Assembly: GCA_028752905.1 (NCBI GenBank)
Contig: JAQNBH010000006.1
Location: 31,321,947-31,385,946, forward strand
Reading direction: 5' to 3'
Origin: Cladorhizidae sp. MBARI D1340-BT2
Lineage: Eukaryota > Porifera > Demospongiae > Poecilosclerida > Cladorhizidae
DNA: 64,000 bases
The position numbers and the translations under genes were made by a program. Under the pieces are notes generated by a model. That model made no database searches. It saw nothing but the letters and a program-made list of their open reading frames with translations, and was not told where the DNA came from. Every line of letters begins with the position of its first letter. Position 1 is the first letter of the stretch. Positions 24,345 through 35,089 of the stretch are shown here, piece after piece.

Positions 24345-24445
24345 CTAGGCTAGGCCTAGGGATAGGCATTTGGCTAGGGCTAAGTCTTGGGCTAGGGCTG
24401 GGAGACTGACTAAGGCCTGGACTAAGGCTAAATCTAGGGCTAGGG
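24345..24445. repeat. GGCTAGG-type degenerate repeat
   Basis: Loose repeats of GGCTAGGGCTAAG / GGCTAGGCCTAGGG, related in composition to the 24 bp minisatellite and to the array at 53696. Confidence 0.65.
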
Positions 24446-24749
24446 GGCATTTCTGATGCCTCAGGCATTGGATCTGGTGAAAAGATTTGTGTATTGGTGA
24501 TTGGGAATTGAATCCGGTGAAAAGACTGGTATGATTGGGCATTGGATCTGGTAATAGCTAGCTCTATCAGGAAACAAATTGCAGACCATTTACCATTTCA
24601 ATGCTGAAAATACAGCAAAGAGATAGAATTTTTCTGCTATAGTGTGTGGTAAAGATGCAGATCATATGTAGCTAATAATGGGCTGCCTATACATAAGGCC
24701 ACAGCCAGATGGCTTGTTATGGTGAAGCCGTTATAGTGTCTCTCCTTGT

Positions 24750-24905
24750 GCATATGTATGTGTGTTTGTGTGGCAATATGTGTGTGTGTGTGTGTCAGTG
24801 AGTGAATGTGTGTGTGTGTGAGTGAGTGTGATTGTGGATTATGTATATATGTATGTATGTGGTGTGGTTTAGTGTGTCTGTAGTAGTGTGTGTGTGCATA
24901 GTTAG
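24750..24905. repeat. (TG)n-rich microsatellite
   Basis: Several TG runs separated by GAGTGAGTG and TATGTATG blocks. Confidence 0.85.
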
Positions 24906-25310
24906 AGAGCATGTTGGTCTTTGTGTGTTAGTTAGAAGTCCACAAAGCAACACATAGTTGACTATGTAACCCAAGCTTATCTAGTGGTGGTCATAGTTGT
25001 GATGGTATGGTGTGTGCCAGTGATTTTGATGATGAAAGGATGAGAGATTGAGAACTAATTCCCCAATATCGCAGGTAATGTCTACAACTCCTGCAAATAA
25101 ACTAGGTCAGTCACAATAGTGCAGCGGGTCATCAAACTAGTAGGTAATTTGCCGGCAAATGGGAGTCAACAGAGGTCTAGTGTTAATCTGGCACATGTGA
25201 GGATTCCCACTCAAGATACCAATTGAAGCAGAGTCACAAAGCAGAGGGCATAGCACAAATATTAACCGAGCACATCCCACATATTCCTCATTATACCATC
25301 CTATCACTTC

Positions 25311-25937
25311 CAGATTTCTGGAAATAGCTGCTCGAGAGAAAGCTTATCCTCAACAGTCAACACGCATGAAGGATATAGTAGCCTCAGAGTTCATGCTCTC
25401 CCAGTCTTGTAGTCAGAGTCAAGATTAGGTATCAAGAAATTTGACTTTCGTAGACGTATAGATAACCCAGGCATTGTGCCCGATCTTGATGCACTGGGAC
25501 AGGCCTAAGTTTGTGTATTATCACAGCTTTGCATCACTTCATATCACTTCATTTTAGACTTGATCTTGTCATTGCATAAAATTGTGCTAATTGCTTAACT
25601 AGAAGCACCAATTGCACACTTCAACATGCACATGCATAAGCAATGAAGGATGTTGTCTGTGAGTTACCATTCCCCATTGGTCACATGAGCCGGAGGTCAC
25701 AAGAGAATATATGGTATCCAGATCATTTGGATTTGACACTCCATTTGTGTTGAAACCCAACCATGTTAGTTATCGACACCAGCTATCCATAACTCTGCAT
25801 AAAAATGAGGTTGTAGGTTTTCGTCATGTCCCTAGGTTTAGTCCTTGTGAGAGACACAGGGGCGATCCAAATGTATCGGACTCAGCTCCGACAGCTGAAA
25901 TGTTTGGAAAAATGATCATTATCGACATTCTTGTCGA
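25311..25937 (+). repeat. Inverted repeat A, right arm
   Basis: Partner of 16271-16901, about 8.4 kb away. The frame that stays open in the left arm is broken here by loss of one G near 25690 (GCCGGGAGG becomes GCCGGAGG), leaving an 80-codon remnant at 25711-25953. Confidence 0.92.
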
Positions 25938-27784
25938 GACTTTGTTATCTTAGTGCAGGCACTGATCGAACTTCAGCGAGGAGATATACAGGTTCCCTCA
26001 TTCTTCATGATGTCATGGACAGTGTCGACTTTGGCTGCCACACTCGGGTTAAGGTTCTCCCCTTCTTCTTGATAGATGGACCTTCAGCTTATCCTTGGTA
26101 GTGAGGACTAGCCTTCCTTCCCTTCTGAGTAACTATGGCTGCGCTAAAATCTATTGACAGGAGAGAGAGAAGCGAATAGCATAGAGCCCATGCCACACCA
26201 ATGAGAACACACATCATGAAAAATAATGTACATGAGCATGAGGTGTGGCTTGACAGATCCATCACATGACCGAGTTGTTACTGTGTATTAATTTAACAGT
26301 GACATTCAATTATAAGACACAACACAGCTAAAGTAGTCCTAGTGATCAATCATTTGGAACAATCAATATTGATGTTGTTTGAATTCATAATTCAAAGCAA
26401 CAACTGGCTACAGCTATCAAGTGTAGTAATTACCTACACAACAAGCATTGAAATTGGACTTTACTTTCTCTGAGATAAAGTTTACTTTTAATTTGAGAAG
26501 CCTTTTCGGTTCTTTTCCCGCTTCCTGTATCTTGATGGTCTCCATCTCCTATTAAATATTCACTGCTAATATCATTACAACACTCAACACAATATTTCTA
26601 GAGGTATATGCCATCAACTTGATATCAAGTTCAAGAAAAGTGTTCTGAAAATACTGGGGAAAGGGCATAGGTATGCATTACCAAGAGCCTACTACAACGG
26701 CAAAGGTATCACGTTACCAAGAGCCTAGTGCAAGGGCAAGGAAAAAAAGTTATTGAGATTAGGGCACGGGAGAATCAATGGTGACTGTATGCTAGGCTAG
26801 GGCAAGGATCCACATGCATGACATCATGTGAAGATGGAAAATCTTTAAAGTGGTGCTAATACGACATTGGCTATGACATCAATTACACCGTCATGAAGGC
26901 ATTATTACTAAATTAGTTGATATACAGGTATGTTATTTTTCATGGTATTGTGTGTGTGGGGAGTAAGGCATACAGGGAGTGGAAATTGGATCTTGCTTGC
27001 TCACTCATGAAAAGACTTCAGAGCATGAGAATGAAGGATAAAGTTTCACTCCATTTCCACCGCTCAACACATGGAACTGGAAACACTGGTGAATACTGGC
27101 AGTCGATAATTTATATTGTGCTGTCCCTAGGTGCATGCCAAAGGTTGCAAGCACTTGCATTCTTGTAAATGTCTGACAAGGAATACTCAGAATGTGAGTT
27201 TGATAGCTCTGGATTTATCATGCCACCTCCACCCCATTGCAAGGATCCTAAGTTTGACTGGGGAAGGTTCATGTATGAGTATACAACCAACATTTAGTTA
27301 GAGTGAGGCACTGGTGATTGTACATTTTATAATAACCCTGCCCAATTATTAACTTTGAAGTTGCTAGCTCCACCACTTGTGCTGACCAGACTCGATATGC
27401 TTTTGGTGTGCATGACAACAATTGTTTTTTGGTTTGCAATTAGCCAAAACAATTAGATATCCATTGGCCATCCATGCTTGGCTCTGTCCCGGAAGTGTTG
27501 CTAGGCTCTGATCCAGCTGTGTAGGGTGAAGCCAGCTTAAGTTGGTAGGTTTGCACCGAGCAGCAAATGCACTAGCACTTCCCTCAAACAGCAAAGGCAA
27601 ATAGCTCATTTAATCGTGTGAGCTTTTAACGCTGAAGACTATGCTCACCAGTTTTATACATTTAGAATGATGATTTAAATGTTACTGGGTCATCAAACTG
27701 TACTTGGCTATATAGATTTTTTGCTCCCTTCTTTCTTAGCAGTTTGTTGGAAAAGATTGTTTTCTTGTAATAATTATTCATTAT
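25938..27784. other. No gene recognised
   Basis: Frames at 26917-27168 (+) and 27364-27609 (-) have no clear family resemblance. Non-coding otherwise. Confidence 0.35.
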
Positions 27785-27862
27785 GCCTGATCAAAGATAG
27801 AGCATCAATAGCATAATCATTGAGTGAGTAAATTTTAGTCGATCATCGAGAAAGTCTATACT
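27785..27862 (+). repeat. Dispersed stem-loop repeat, copy 2
   Basis: Diverged copy: CCTGATCAAAGATAGAGCAT, then TGAGTGAGTAAATTTTAG and GATCATCGAGAAAGTCTATA. The stem is largely lost; the tail is well kept. Confidence 0.5.
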
Positions 27863-27904
27863 GTCAACTGAGAGTTGGCTGAGTACTAATATTCCTAATA
27901 TTAT

Positions 27905-27978
27905 TCCTGATGAAGGCTAGAGCATCTAGTCAAAATGTCGAGAGAGTAAATTTCCAAGTTAATTACCGAGAAGATCAT
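27905..27978 (+). repeat. Dispersed stem-loop repeat, copy 3
   Basis: CTGATGA, a GGCTAGA/TCTAGTC stem with GCA loop, AAAA in place of GAAA, TGTCGAG, then TTACCGAGAAG. In tandem with copy 2. Confidence 0.55.
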
Positions 27979-27979
27979 T

Positions 27980-29452
27980 GTACTAGTACAACTACTATTG
28001 CTACTACTATAAAATTCAGGTGGGAGTGGGTAGCATCATGGTGTTGATGTGTGGCAGCATCTGTCACTACAAGAAATGTGAACTATATAGCCTCCACAAT
28101 AGCCTCACAATAACAAACCTGACTATTCCTTACTTGTCTTTGACAAATGAATCAACTGCCTTAGGCAAGTTGATGTTGATCATCAATCAATGGCTACAAA
28201 GGCAACCAGGCAACATAAATGCCCCCCAAAAATGAGTGACTCTCCAGACCTAATAATATTAATATAGGGGTGGTGAGAAAGTTTCTCTACCAACTATATA
28301 GCTATCTGGGGCTATAGTTTACAAGGTTTTCTACAGCTGTAAGGTCATGTCATGCTATAGGTTTATAAGAGACAAAAACATGCAAGAAAGGTATAACAAT
28401 ATTTAATTAAAGTTCTAAACTAGAGCTAGCTATCGAGTGCTTTTACCTAGCTATGTGTACATAATCGTACATCAATAATTCAGTTGAAAACAGTATCATC
28501 CAAGAGGGTGATGTGGCAGTGGACCATGCCTTTAGGCCTCTCAGCATTGTCCAGTTCAGGCGCTTAAGGGACACTACGTAGGTGTTGTGGTTCTACCTAA
28601 AACTTCAAACTCACCTCAGAAGTGCCATTGGATGGTACAGTTTCCAATTTGTAGCTTGGTCAAACTGCCGAAGTTTTTGTCTTTCAGAACTTACAATACT
28701 TTAAAGCTTGTACTCCGCATATATTGGTTGGTAAAGTTATCTGAGGTGATAATTAGAAGAAAACCAGGAATCCCAGTTGAGAGCACCCAACAACAACGCC
28801 GTAATTACAAGCTGCCACTATTTTTTTTTGGCAAACCACAACTGTGTACCAACGAGCAGCTCTTTCCAAACTATGCTCAGCAAAAATCTACAGGTAAGAG
28901 CAGTGCAATGGTTTAAGGAATAAGATTGACATTTGGTGGTTGATGCTGAATAATAATCACATTAGCAAAACACTAGTGGAGCTAGCTACAATTCATGCCT
29001 CAAAAACACTGAGATAAATATTATTCAGTACGTCCGACATTCATATATTGCTTAATTAATGGAGTTATTTCATTTCAAGACAAGTGATTTCATGCCTGAA
29101 AGGAAAGCTAGGTGCAAATGGTGAAGAGAAGACTGTACAAGGCAAAGCAGAATTATTATGTTCCACAACTCCAGTAGCCAACAGTTAGGTAATAGTCCTT
29201 GATGAGTTCTTGGACATCTCAGAGGCAATGGTAAATATAGGCTGGAATGGCATCCCTTCGCCGACAACATGCCTGCAGATTTGGACTCAGTTTGGAAGGA
29301 CCACAGGAAAAAGACACACAGGACCACTGCAGCAGTTCAAGTGCTTAGGAAGGTCCGAGTTCATCTTGTTGAAATCTAAAATGGGAGGCCTGGGACATGT
29401 ATCCGAGACGATCTCCTTCATCGGATGAATCAGTTCAAATCTAAGGTCATTT
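27980..29452. other. No gene recognised
   Basis: A 109-codon plus-strand frame (28587-28916) shows no known motif. The rest is AT-rich and non-coding. Confidence 0.35.
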
Positions 29453-30596
29453 TCAATGCTGCTCTGCATGATGGAAAAGAGGCGTAGCCTGTTCAGTTTG
29501 GAAAGTGTTTTCTTCACCTTCCTTGGGCACACAACTACCCAGGAGTGCTCTCATCTCGTCTTCATCCAACCCTGAAATAAGCTGCACTAAACATGGACCA
29601 AGCAAGCTGTCTTGTGCATTAGTTTGCGGTGTGATCTCGTATCGCCAACGACCACTCACGTGAAATTTGTATAAGCAATTCCTTTCCTCCACAAACTACA
29701 GCATTCCTTTCATGCATGAAGCTTCATTTGGGAACTTCCTCCATAAAATAGGTTGGAAACTTTCAAGCTGAAAAGAACACTCCTCTCGTAAATCAAAGAT
29801 GAGAAATTATTCTTCGAGATGTGGCCTGCTTCTTTAGATGCCTGCATGCTTCCTTCCTTTAACCCTCTTTTATCTCTCCAGGCTCATACATCCGCCCTCC
29901 ATGTATAAACAGCGCTGGCCACTTCATGAGACACCACAGTGAACTTGGATACCCTACTCACCTCTATTAGGTAATGCAGAGGAATAGCACACTTCATGCA
30001 TGGGTAAATCCGACAACCCAGGACATAATCAGACTTAAATTCACATGCTATGCCAGGCTGTGACTCAGAAACGTGGTCTTTCTTGTTCCTATCTATGACA
30101 TCAGCATATTGGAGTTGGCTATCAGCTGCAGCGGGGTATGTTTCACCACTCTTAAATTTGGCTACAAGAGCGTAGGTGTCCACAACAGTCACTACAGCAT
30201 CAAGGAGGATTCGGTACATCCTCCCATATTCCTGCTCTAGGGTAGCTACAGTGGTCAAGGGGTTGTCATTCCACTGCTCTCGATGAGGAGATAATCAAAC
30301 TTCCCTATATCAACATCCTGCAACAGATTCCAAACTGCTGTTTGAAACTCACCCAAAATTGAACAGGAGAGGCAGCCATTGGTAAATCTACCACTGAATC
30401 TTGGCTTTGGTTCCTCTTTACTATCTGACGGTTTAAGTTGACAGAGGAGAAATCATTCACAGCATCTGCAACCCTCAAATTCTGCTTGTTAGAAAGCATC
30501 ATAGTCAAGGAGATTAGTTCTTTCAGCTACAAGGAAGCCCTTGATCAGGGTAACTGGGAGCTTTGTCTTCTTTCCAGCCCAAGCTTGGTCCTCCAT
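29453..30596 (-). pseudogene. Decayed CobW/COG0523-family GTPase
   Basis: Minus-strand pieces in several frames line up with the metal-chaperone GTPases of COG0523 (CobW, YjiA, ZNG1). Near 30595: start, then KLPVTLIKGFL followed by VAERTNLLDY where the family has a GxxGxGKTT Walker A loop. Then RVADAVNDFSSVNL (family V-N-D-x-x-x-V-N), TNGCLSC in a shifted frame (family N-G-C-x-C-C), DYLLIESSGM, VVTVVDTYALVAKF, QLQYADVIDRNKKD (family A-D-V-x-x-x-N-K-x-D), and a CobW_C-like end near LDEDEMRALLGSCV. Intact members use GTP hydrolysis to pass zinc or cobalt to client enzymes. Walker A and one cluster cysteine are lost and there are several frameshifts and stops, so this copy is dead. No intron is evident. 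Confidence 0.72.
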
Positions 30597-30989
30597 GTGA
30601 ATGTAGATGTTACATAAACTATCCATCTTCCAGTAGTTCTACTCGGTAATGTAACAACTTCAGTACGGCATTAACCAGCATGCTCTCATATCATGCTTAG
30701 TTAGCAGATAAGTGTGCACCACTTGCCCCGCCAGCCTCAGTAGTGTTACATGCTCTTGATTTTTATAAGAGAAGTGTGTGCGTGTCTTATTAGGATCTAG
30801 GATCATCATATTACCTTCTTGCACCAATTCATTACAACTATTTTGACCTAAATCTAATCATCTTACTGAATACAGTAGCTATGTGCCTCCTAATTCATAT
30901 CACCTTGGCCTGTTCTTTTATCTGAAAGAAACTTGCGCTATGGGCAAAGTAATAATAATGTATCACTTTAACTTCACTGATATCAACTG

Positions 30990-32700
30990 AGCCTCACTTA
31001 CCAATCCGTCCATGAATTCTTCGATGTTCTGTGACCTCAGTCTTTAACTGTACACTGCATCTGTTTATAACTAGCCCTACTCAAACTGGCAACATCCTTG
31101 ATTTTGTCATTACCAAACCATGCTGAGCTCATCCTTTATTCCACTTTCTGGTCAAGTTGGATCAATTCAAGTTACCTCATTTATAACTACTGCCATTCCC
31201 ACACAACCTCATCATGCAATATTTTTTTATCTCTCTCTCTAAAGCTGACATGGATGGCCTAAATGACTTCTATTTGATTTTTTATTTTCACCCACTTACT
31301 TTCTCTAAATGATACAGAATATGTATGCTTAGCACTAAAACCAGTAATCACCAATACTGTGTCAGTAAAAAAAAATCGTCACCAGTGACCGAAATATTTT
31401 TCTCCAATAATAAAGTATTCTCTCAACTGCATTCACTCAAGCAGAACAAAGTACAGGATGGCTTCTTCTACCTCCAACTATGAGCAAATACTACTCTCCA
31501 TGACCCACCAACTTCATTTCCAAATGTCCAAAGTAAAAAGATCATATGAATATTGTGAAAGACAACTGCATTAACAACCCAGCCAGAATATACATTAGAT
31601 AGTATTACAGGAGGGCTCCTTCCATCTCCAACTATATATGAGCAATTACTCTCCTTAACCCACCAACTTCAGATCCAAATGTTCGAAGCATAAAGAATAT
31701 CATGAAAGACAACTGCATTAACAGCATAGCCAGAATAAACATAGTATACACATTCCGATCATAGCTCTGCAACTACCTCTACTCGCTATGAAAGGGACAG
31801 TCTGCAGAACAGCTGCTTCAATTCTGTTTTCACTAGGAGTCCGCTCATCCTTCCACAGCAGTACTCATGCCTATTTCCTCGGAAATCCAGGTTACTACCA
31901 TCTCTGCAGAGGAAGTGTATGGATATCCTTAGTAAAACTTGACCAAAACCAAGGTAAAGAAATTGATGGAATGCATCCAAGACTACACAGCTTTGGCTGT
32001 CTATAAAATCTGTTCTCCTTGAGCATCATGGACCAGTACATTGCAGCTGATTGGTACATACACAACATTATTCCAATTTATAAATCAGGGAATAAGCCCT
32101 TGGGCGCCAACTACAGACCAATAGCTCGTCTCTAAAATTATAGAGAAACTGGTCTATGACAAGATAATCAGCTTTGCTACTTATTCAATCTAAACCATAT
32201 TGCAGAAAAATAGTTTCACCCTTCAACTGCTGTTGCTATTGATGAGAACTGACTATTTATTGTAATGGCTATCACAACTCAAAAGTTGAACCATCTACCG
32301 AGGCTTTTTATAGTATCCCCCATGGTGAACTTCTATTCAAGTAGTCCTGCATTGTAATTACTAGAGACATATGGAACTGGTTTGGGACATATCTGTCTTC
32401 TGGCACCTACTGTGTCTCTCTCGGACTGCCCCAAGGAAGTATCTTTAAATCTCTATTATTAATTATCTACATTAAAGTTTGTACTAAGTTCTCCAACATC
32501 TTCATCATTGCTGATCCCACCCAATGCATCAAACTGGTATGGAATGTGAACGACTGCTACCAACTTCAACATGACATAGACTCACTCCCTGGGTAGCTGG
32601 AGTTCAAATAAAAAACTCAACTTCAATATTAAAATATGTGTATAGTGCAGGAAGTCATTAATGTCCATGCGAACTTTGTACTGAAACTTACCAACACTTA
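30990..32700 (+). pseudogene. Non-LTR retrotransposon (LINE) remnant, endonuclease end and reverse transcriptase
   Basis: Read across frames, the order is that of a LINE ORF2. NILDFVITK near 31095 is the end of the endonuclease domain. KADMDGLNDFYL near 31244 is the usual linker. LDQNQGKEIDGMHPRL near 31945, ADWYIHNIIPIYKS and NYRPIA near 32045-32130 are reverse-transcriptase blocks 1-2. GLPQGSI near 32430 and FIIADPT near 32500 correspond to the PQGS and FADD catalytic blocks, the latter degraded. YQLQHDIDSLPG follows. Many stops and shifts; no poly-A tail or target duplication was fixed. CR1/Jockey-like rather than L1-like is a guess. Confidence 0.78.
31453..31750. repeat. Tandem duplication of about 150 bp within the LINE
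   Basis: GACCCACCAACTTCA / AACCCACCAACTTCA, AAAGACAACTGCATTAACA and GCCAGAATA recur in order in two adjacent blocks. Confidence 0.75.
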
Positions 32701-34021
32701 CTTTTTGCCCAAAATTTCTTGCACCATAATGCTCAGCTCAAAATTTCTTTTAAAATGATACCACTTTTAGCTGCACCTGGTGCATTTAGAAACTCTATGG
32801 GATTTTAGTACAATACAAAAATTGGGTGTGGCATGTTTCCATGACAACTCCTGCGACTGAATCAGTTGGGCTTCTTTCTCTGAAGTATAGCAAGTTTTGG
32901 AGGGTGACTATGAGTGATGATGTACCAAAAAAAAAGTCCCGATGGTCCAAGGAAGCACCATGCTGACAAAGCAGCTGTAGAAAGAGCTGCTAAACAGCAG
33001 AGGGAGGAAGTTGACTTACATTCAAGCAGTTTTGGTGAGCTTGATGAATTGTTTGCTTTCCCTCGGATACTGCCATCATCTGAAGATGAGTTTGAGCCAG
33101 AGAACGAATTTCCTTTCTCAGAAGATGCACAAGAGGCATATAGTGAGTGGATGCATTGCCAGCCAAAGGACACTGTTAGAATGATTGCCATTACCATAAT
33201 GGATAATATTATATTTCGAAAGTGTTTTGGCCTAGCTTATGTTACTACAGCTACTGAAGCTGGTTTAGTGGTTGGTTTCAATGAAAAGACAATCAGAGGA
33301 GGCAGGATGAAAGATTTCTACCAGTGCAAGGGAGAGTTTACTGGATCAGCACAAGGCAAGCACATTCGGCCATAATTATGTTGTGGATGATGAACACTGC
33401 AGATTGAAAGCATTGGCATGGTTACGTAAAGGAAAAGTGAGCCAGTTATGACTGCTGTAAAATTTGCAACCTGGGTAAATTCAGAGATGTTACCAAATTC
33501 TCACTTATCACCTGGTTTTTCTCGTTCCATCACTCCACAAACAGCCAGAAAGTGGCTGTATGATCTCGATTTCTCACCTACATCTCTAAAGAAAGCCATA
33601 TACTTTGACGGTGTTGAGCATGATGATGGGAGAGAATATCGTCGCATGTATCTGCAGAAAATTAAAATCTTGGAGTTAACACTTTCACGGGCGGGTATAA
33701 AAAAATAAATATTGCTACCATTACTAAAATTAACTGTATTGTCTCAAATATTTATTAAAGTCTATAGCAACCATATATTTTTGGAATCACACATAGTTAC
33801 TTAATATTTAGGTATGGTTTATGTTGCCTAGCAATAAAGTGTGTGGTTGTAATTGTAGTTTTAGTAATTAATTTTTGAATTTCAAGGCAATTATTGTTCT
33901 ATTTTCAAGTATATTTTATGATAACATGTTTATACATTTGCAGGTACACAAATTTCAACCATAATGACCAGACTGCAGCATGGAATTATGAAAAACAGAA
34001 GAAACCCTACATCACAAAGGT

Positions 34022-34068
34022 CAAATACACAGCAGTCACGATGAGACATCGTGACTGTTGGGTATTTG
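34022..34068. repeat. Palindrome, 22 bp arms
   Basis: CAAATACACAGCAGTCACGATG and its inverse partner are separated by AGA, with three mismatches; the inner 11 bp are perfect. Confidence 0.85.
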
Positions 34069-34173
34069 AGAGGTGGGATGGTGGGACTGCTGTGACTTTG
34101 TGTAGATCCAAAAACTGTGGACATAGAAACAGATATTTTTATATTCTATACCTTTTTGAACAGTAATACTTAC

Positions 34174-34393
34174 CTAAAGGCCAAGTAAGACTCTTATCAC
34201 TAGAGCTGGAGCGGTCATCAGAAACTATAACTATTGGATCTTCATCTTCCTCCGTTACTTCTGAGTGACTAAGCTCAGGGTTTGCTCTGGGAAGGTAGCT
34301 CTCAATACCTTCGCCTTCAAAATCACTGTCATCTGCTTCAGAAAGGCCGAAATCGTCGTCTTCCAGTAAAAGCAGCACATCGCTAACGTTCAA
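34174..34393 (-). pseudogene. First exon of a piggyBac transposase, rest deleted
   Basis: ATG at 34393 opens an acidic sequence (DVLLLLEDDDFGLSEADDSD) ending TWPLG at a GTAAGT donor in phase 1. The full-length element at 6551-6716 also has an acidic first exon ending in phase 1 at GTAAGT, so the intron position is shared. The catalytic part is absent. Confidence 0.7.
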
Positions 34394-35089
34394 GTGTTAG
34401 CCATGATTTCCGTGTGAGCTTTCTGGCTTCAAAGTCCTTAGCAACCGTTATGCTGTCATTGTTTTGTGAATACCACGTAATAGAGCTACGTTTTAGGCGT
34501 TGTTTAATAAGTTTTTTATGGGGGTAAGTTCAACGATCTATTTTTTATGAATTTTTTAACTGCGAGACTTCTTGGGCGCTTTAAAGCGCCCGTGATCGTT
34601 AAAGGGTTAACTCACTTGCCGCCTCCTTTGTGTGTAGATGGAGTGACCGAGGAAACAATTGGCAATCCAGATGCACTGCGATGCTTGGTCTTATTATACC
34701 ATGATGAATCAAGCTTTCATGCCAATGAAGGCCAGTCATGGTAATGGATAGAGGAGGGAAAGTTGGCTATTCATCCCAAAGGTGCTATTCGTGGTTGATG
34801 ATCAGTGACTTCATTGACGAACACAATGGCTTTTACGTCTAATCCCACACAAACATGTTGAAGCTAAGGAAACACACCCAGTTATTCCTATGGCAGCAAG
34901 AGTTGTTTTTAAATTTGGAGCACTTGGTTAATGATAATGGAGCAGGTTGAATTTTCCGTAACTGGAAGTGGTAAACAGAACGGCCTGCGAAAAGTGCTCC
35001 AAGAACACAATGTTAACACTACTGTCATGTTGAAAGCAGACATGATCAAGATGCTGAACTGCCTGAAGCCCCCCTGCAAATAAAAATAC

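Larger units (their letters stand above)
33680..34606 (-). mobile_element. Non-autonomous piggyBac derivative nested in the DDE transposase
   Basis: TTAA at 33676-33679 and 34607-34610 is the target duplication. The right end, reverse-complemented, reads CCCTTTAACGATCACGGGCG. The left end reads CACTTTCACGGGCGG, the same with six bases missing. Removing the element and one TTAA restores the host frame as GAG-TTA-ACT-CAC (ELTH). Only the first exon of a transposase remains, on the minus strand. The interior also has a 22 bp hairpin. Confidence 0.88.
32910..35085 (+). pseudogene. DDE transposase remnant split by a piggyBac insertion
   Basis: The start (about 32909, with a frameshift into 32914-33375) is basic, then acidic. 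The middle (33448-33679) holds ITPQTARKWLYDLDF and YFDGVEHDDGREYRRMYL. After the nested element the frame resumes at 34607 with LTHLPPPL and YHDESSFHANEGQSW, then a stop, WIEEGKLAIHPKGAIRG, ISDFIDEHNG and, after a gap, GKQNGLRKVLQEHNVNT. I recognise the family by its linked motifs (W-L-x-x-L-G-F, Y-x-D-G-x-E-R-x-D, H-D-E-S-x-F-x-A-N-D-G, W-x-E-E-G) in transposase-like proteins of fungi and invertebrates. HDE carries a catalytic Asp. The middle of the catalytic domain is deleted. No terminal repeats were found. Confidence 0.72.

Noticed and set aside
33894..34166. 90-codon plus frame inside the nested element
   Set aside because: Largely the hairpin at 34022-34068 and its flanks. No family resemblance; the acidic minus-strand exon is the real remnant.
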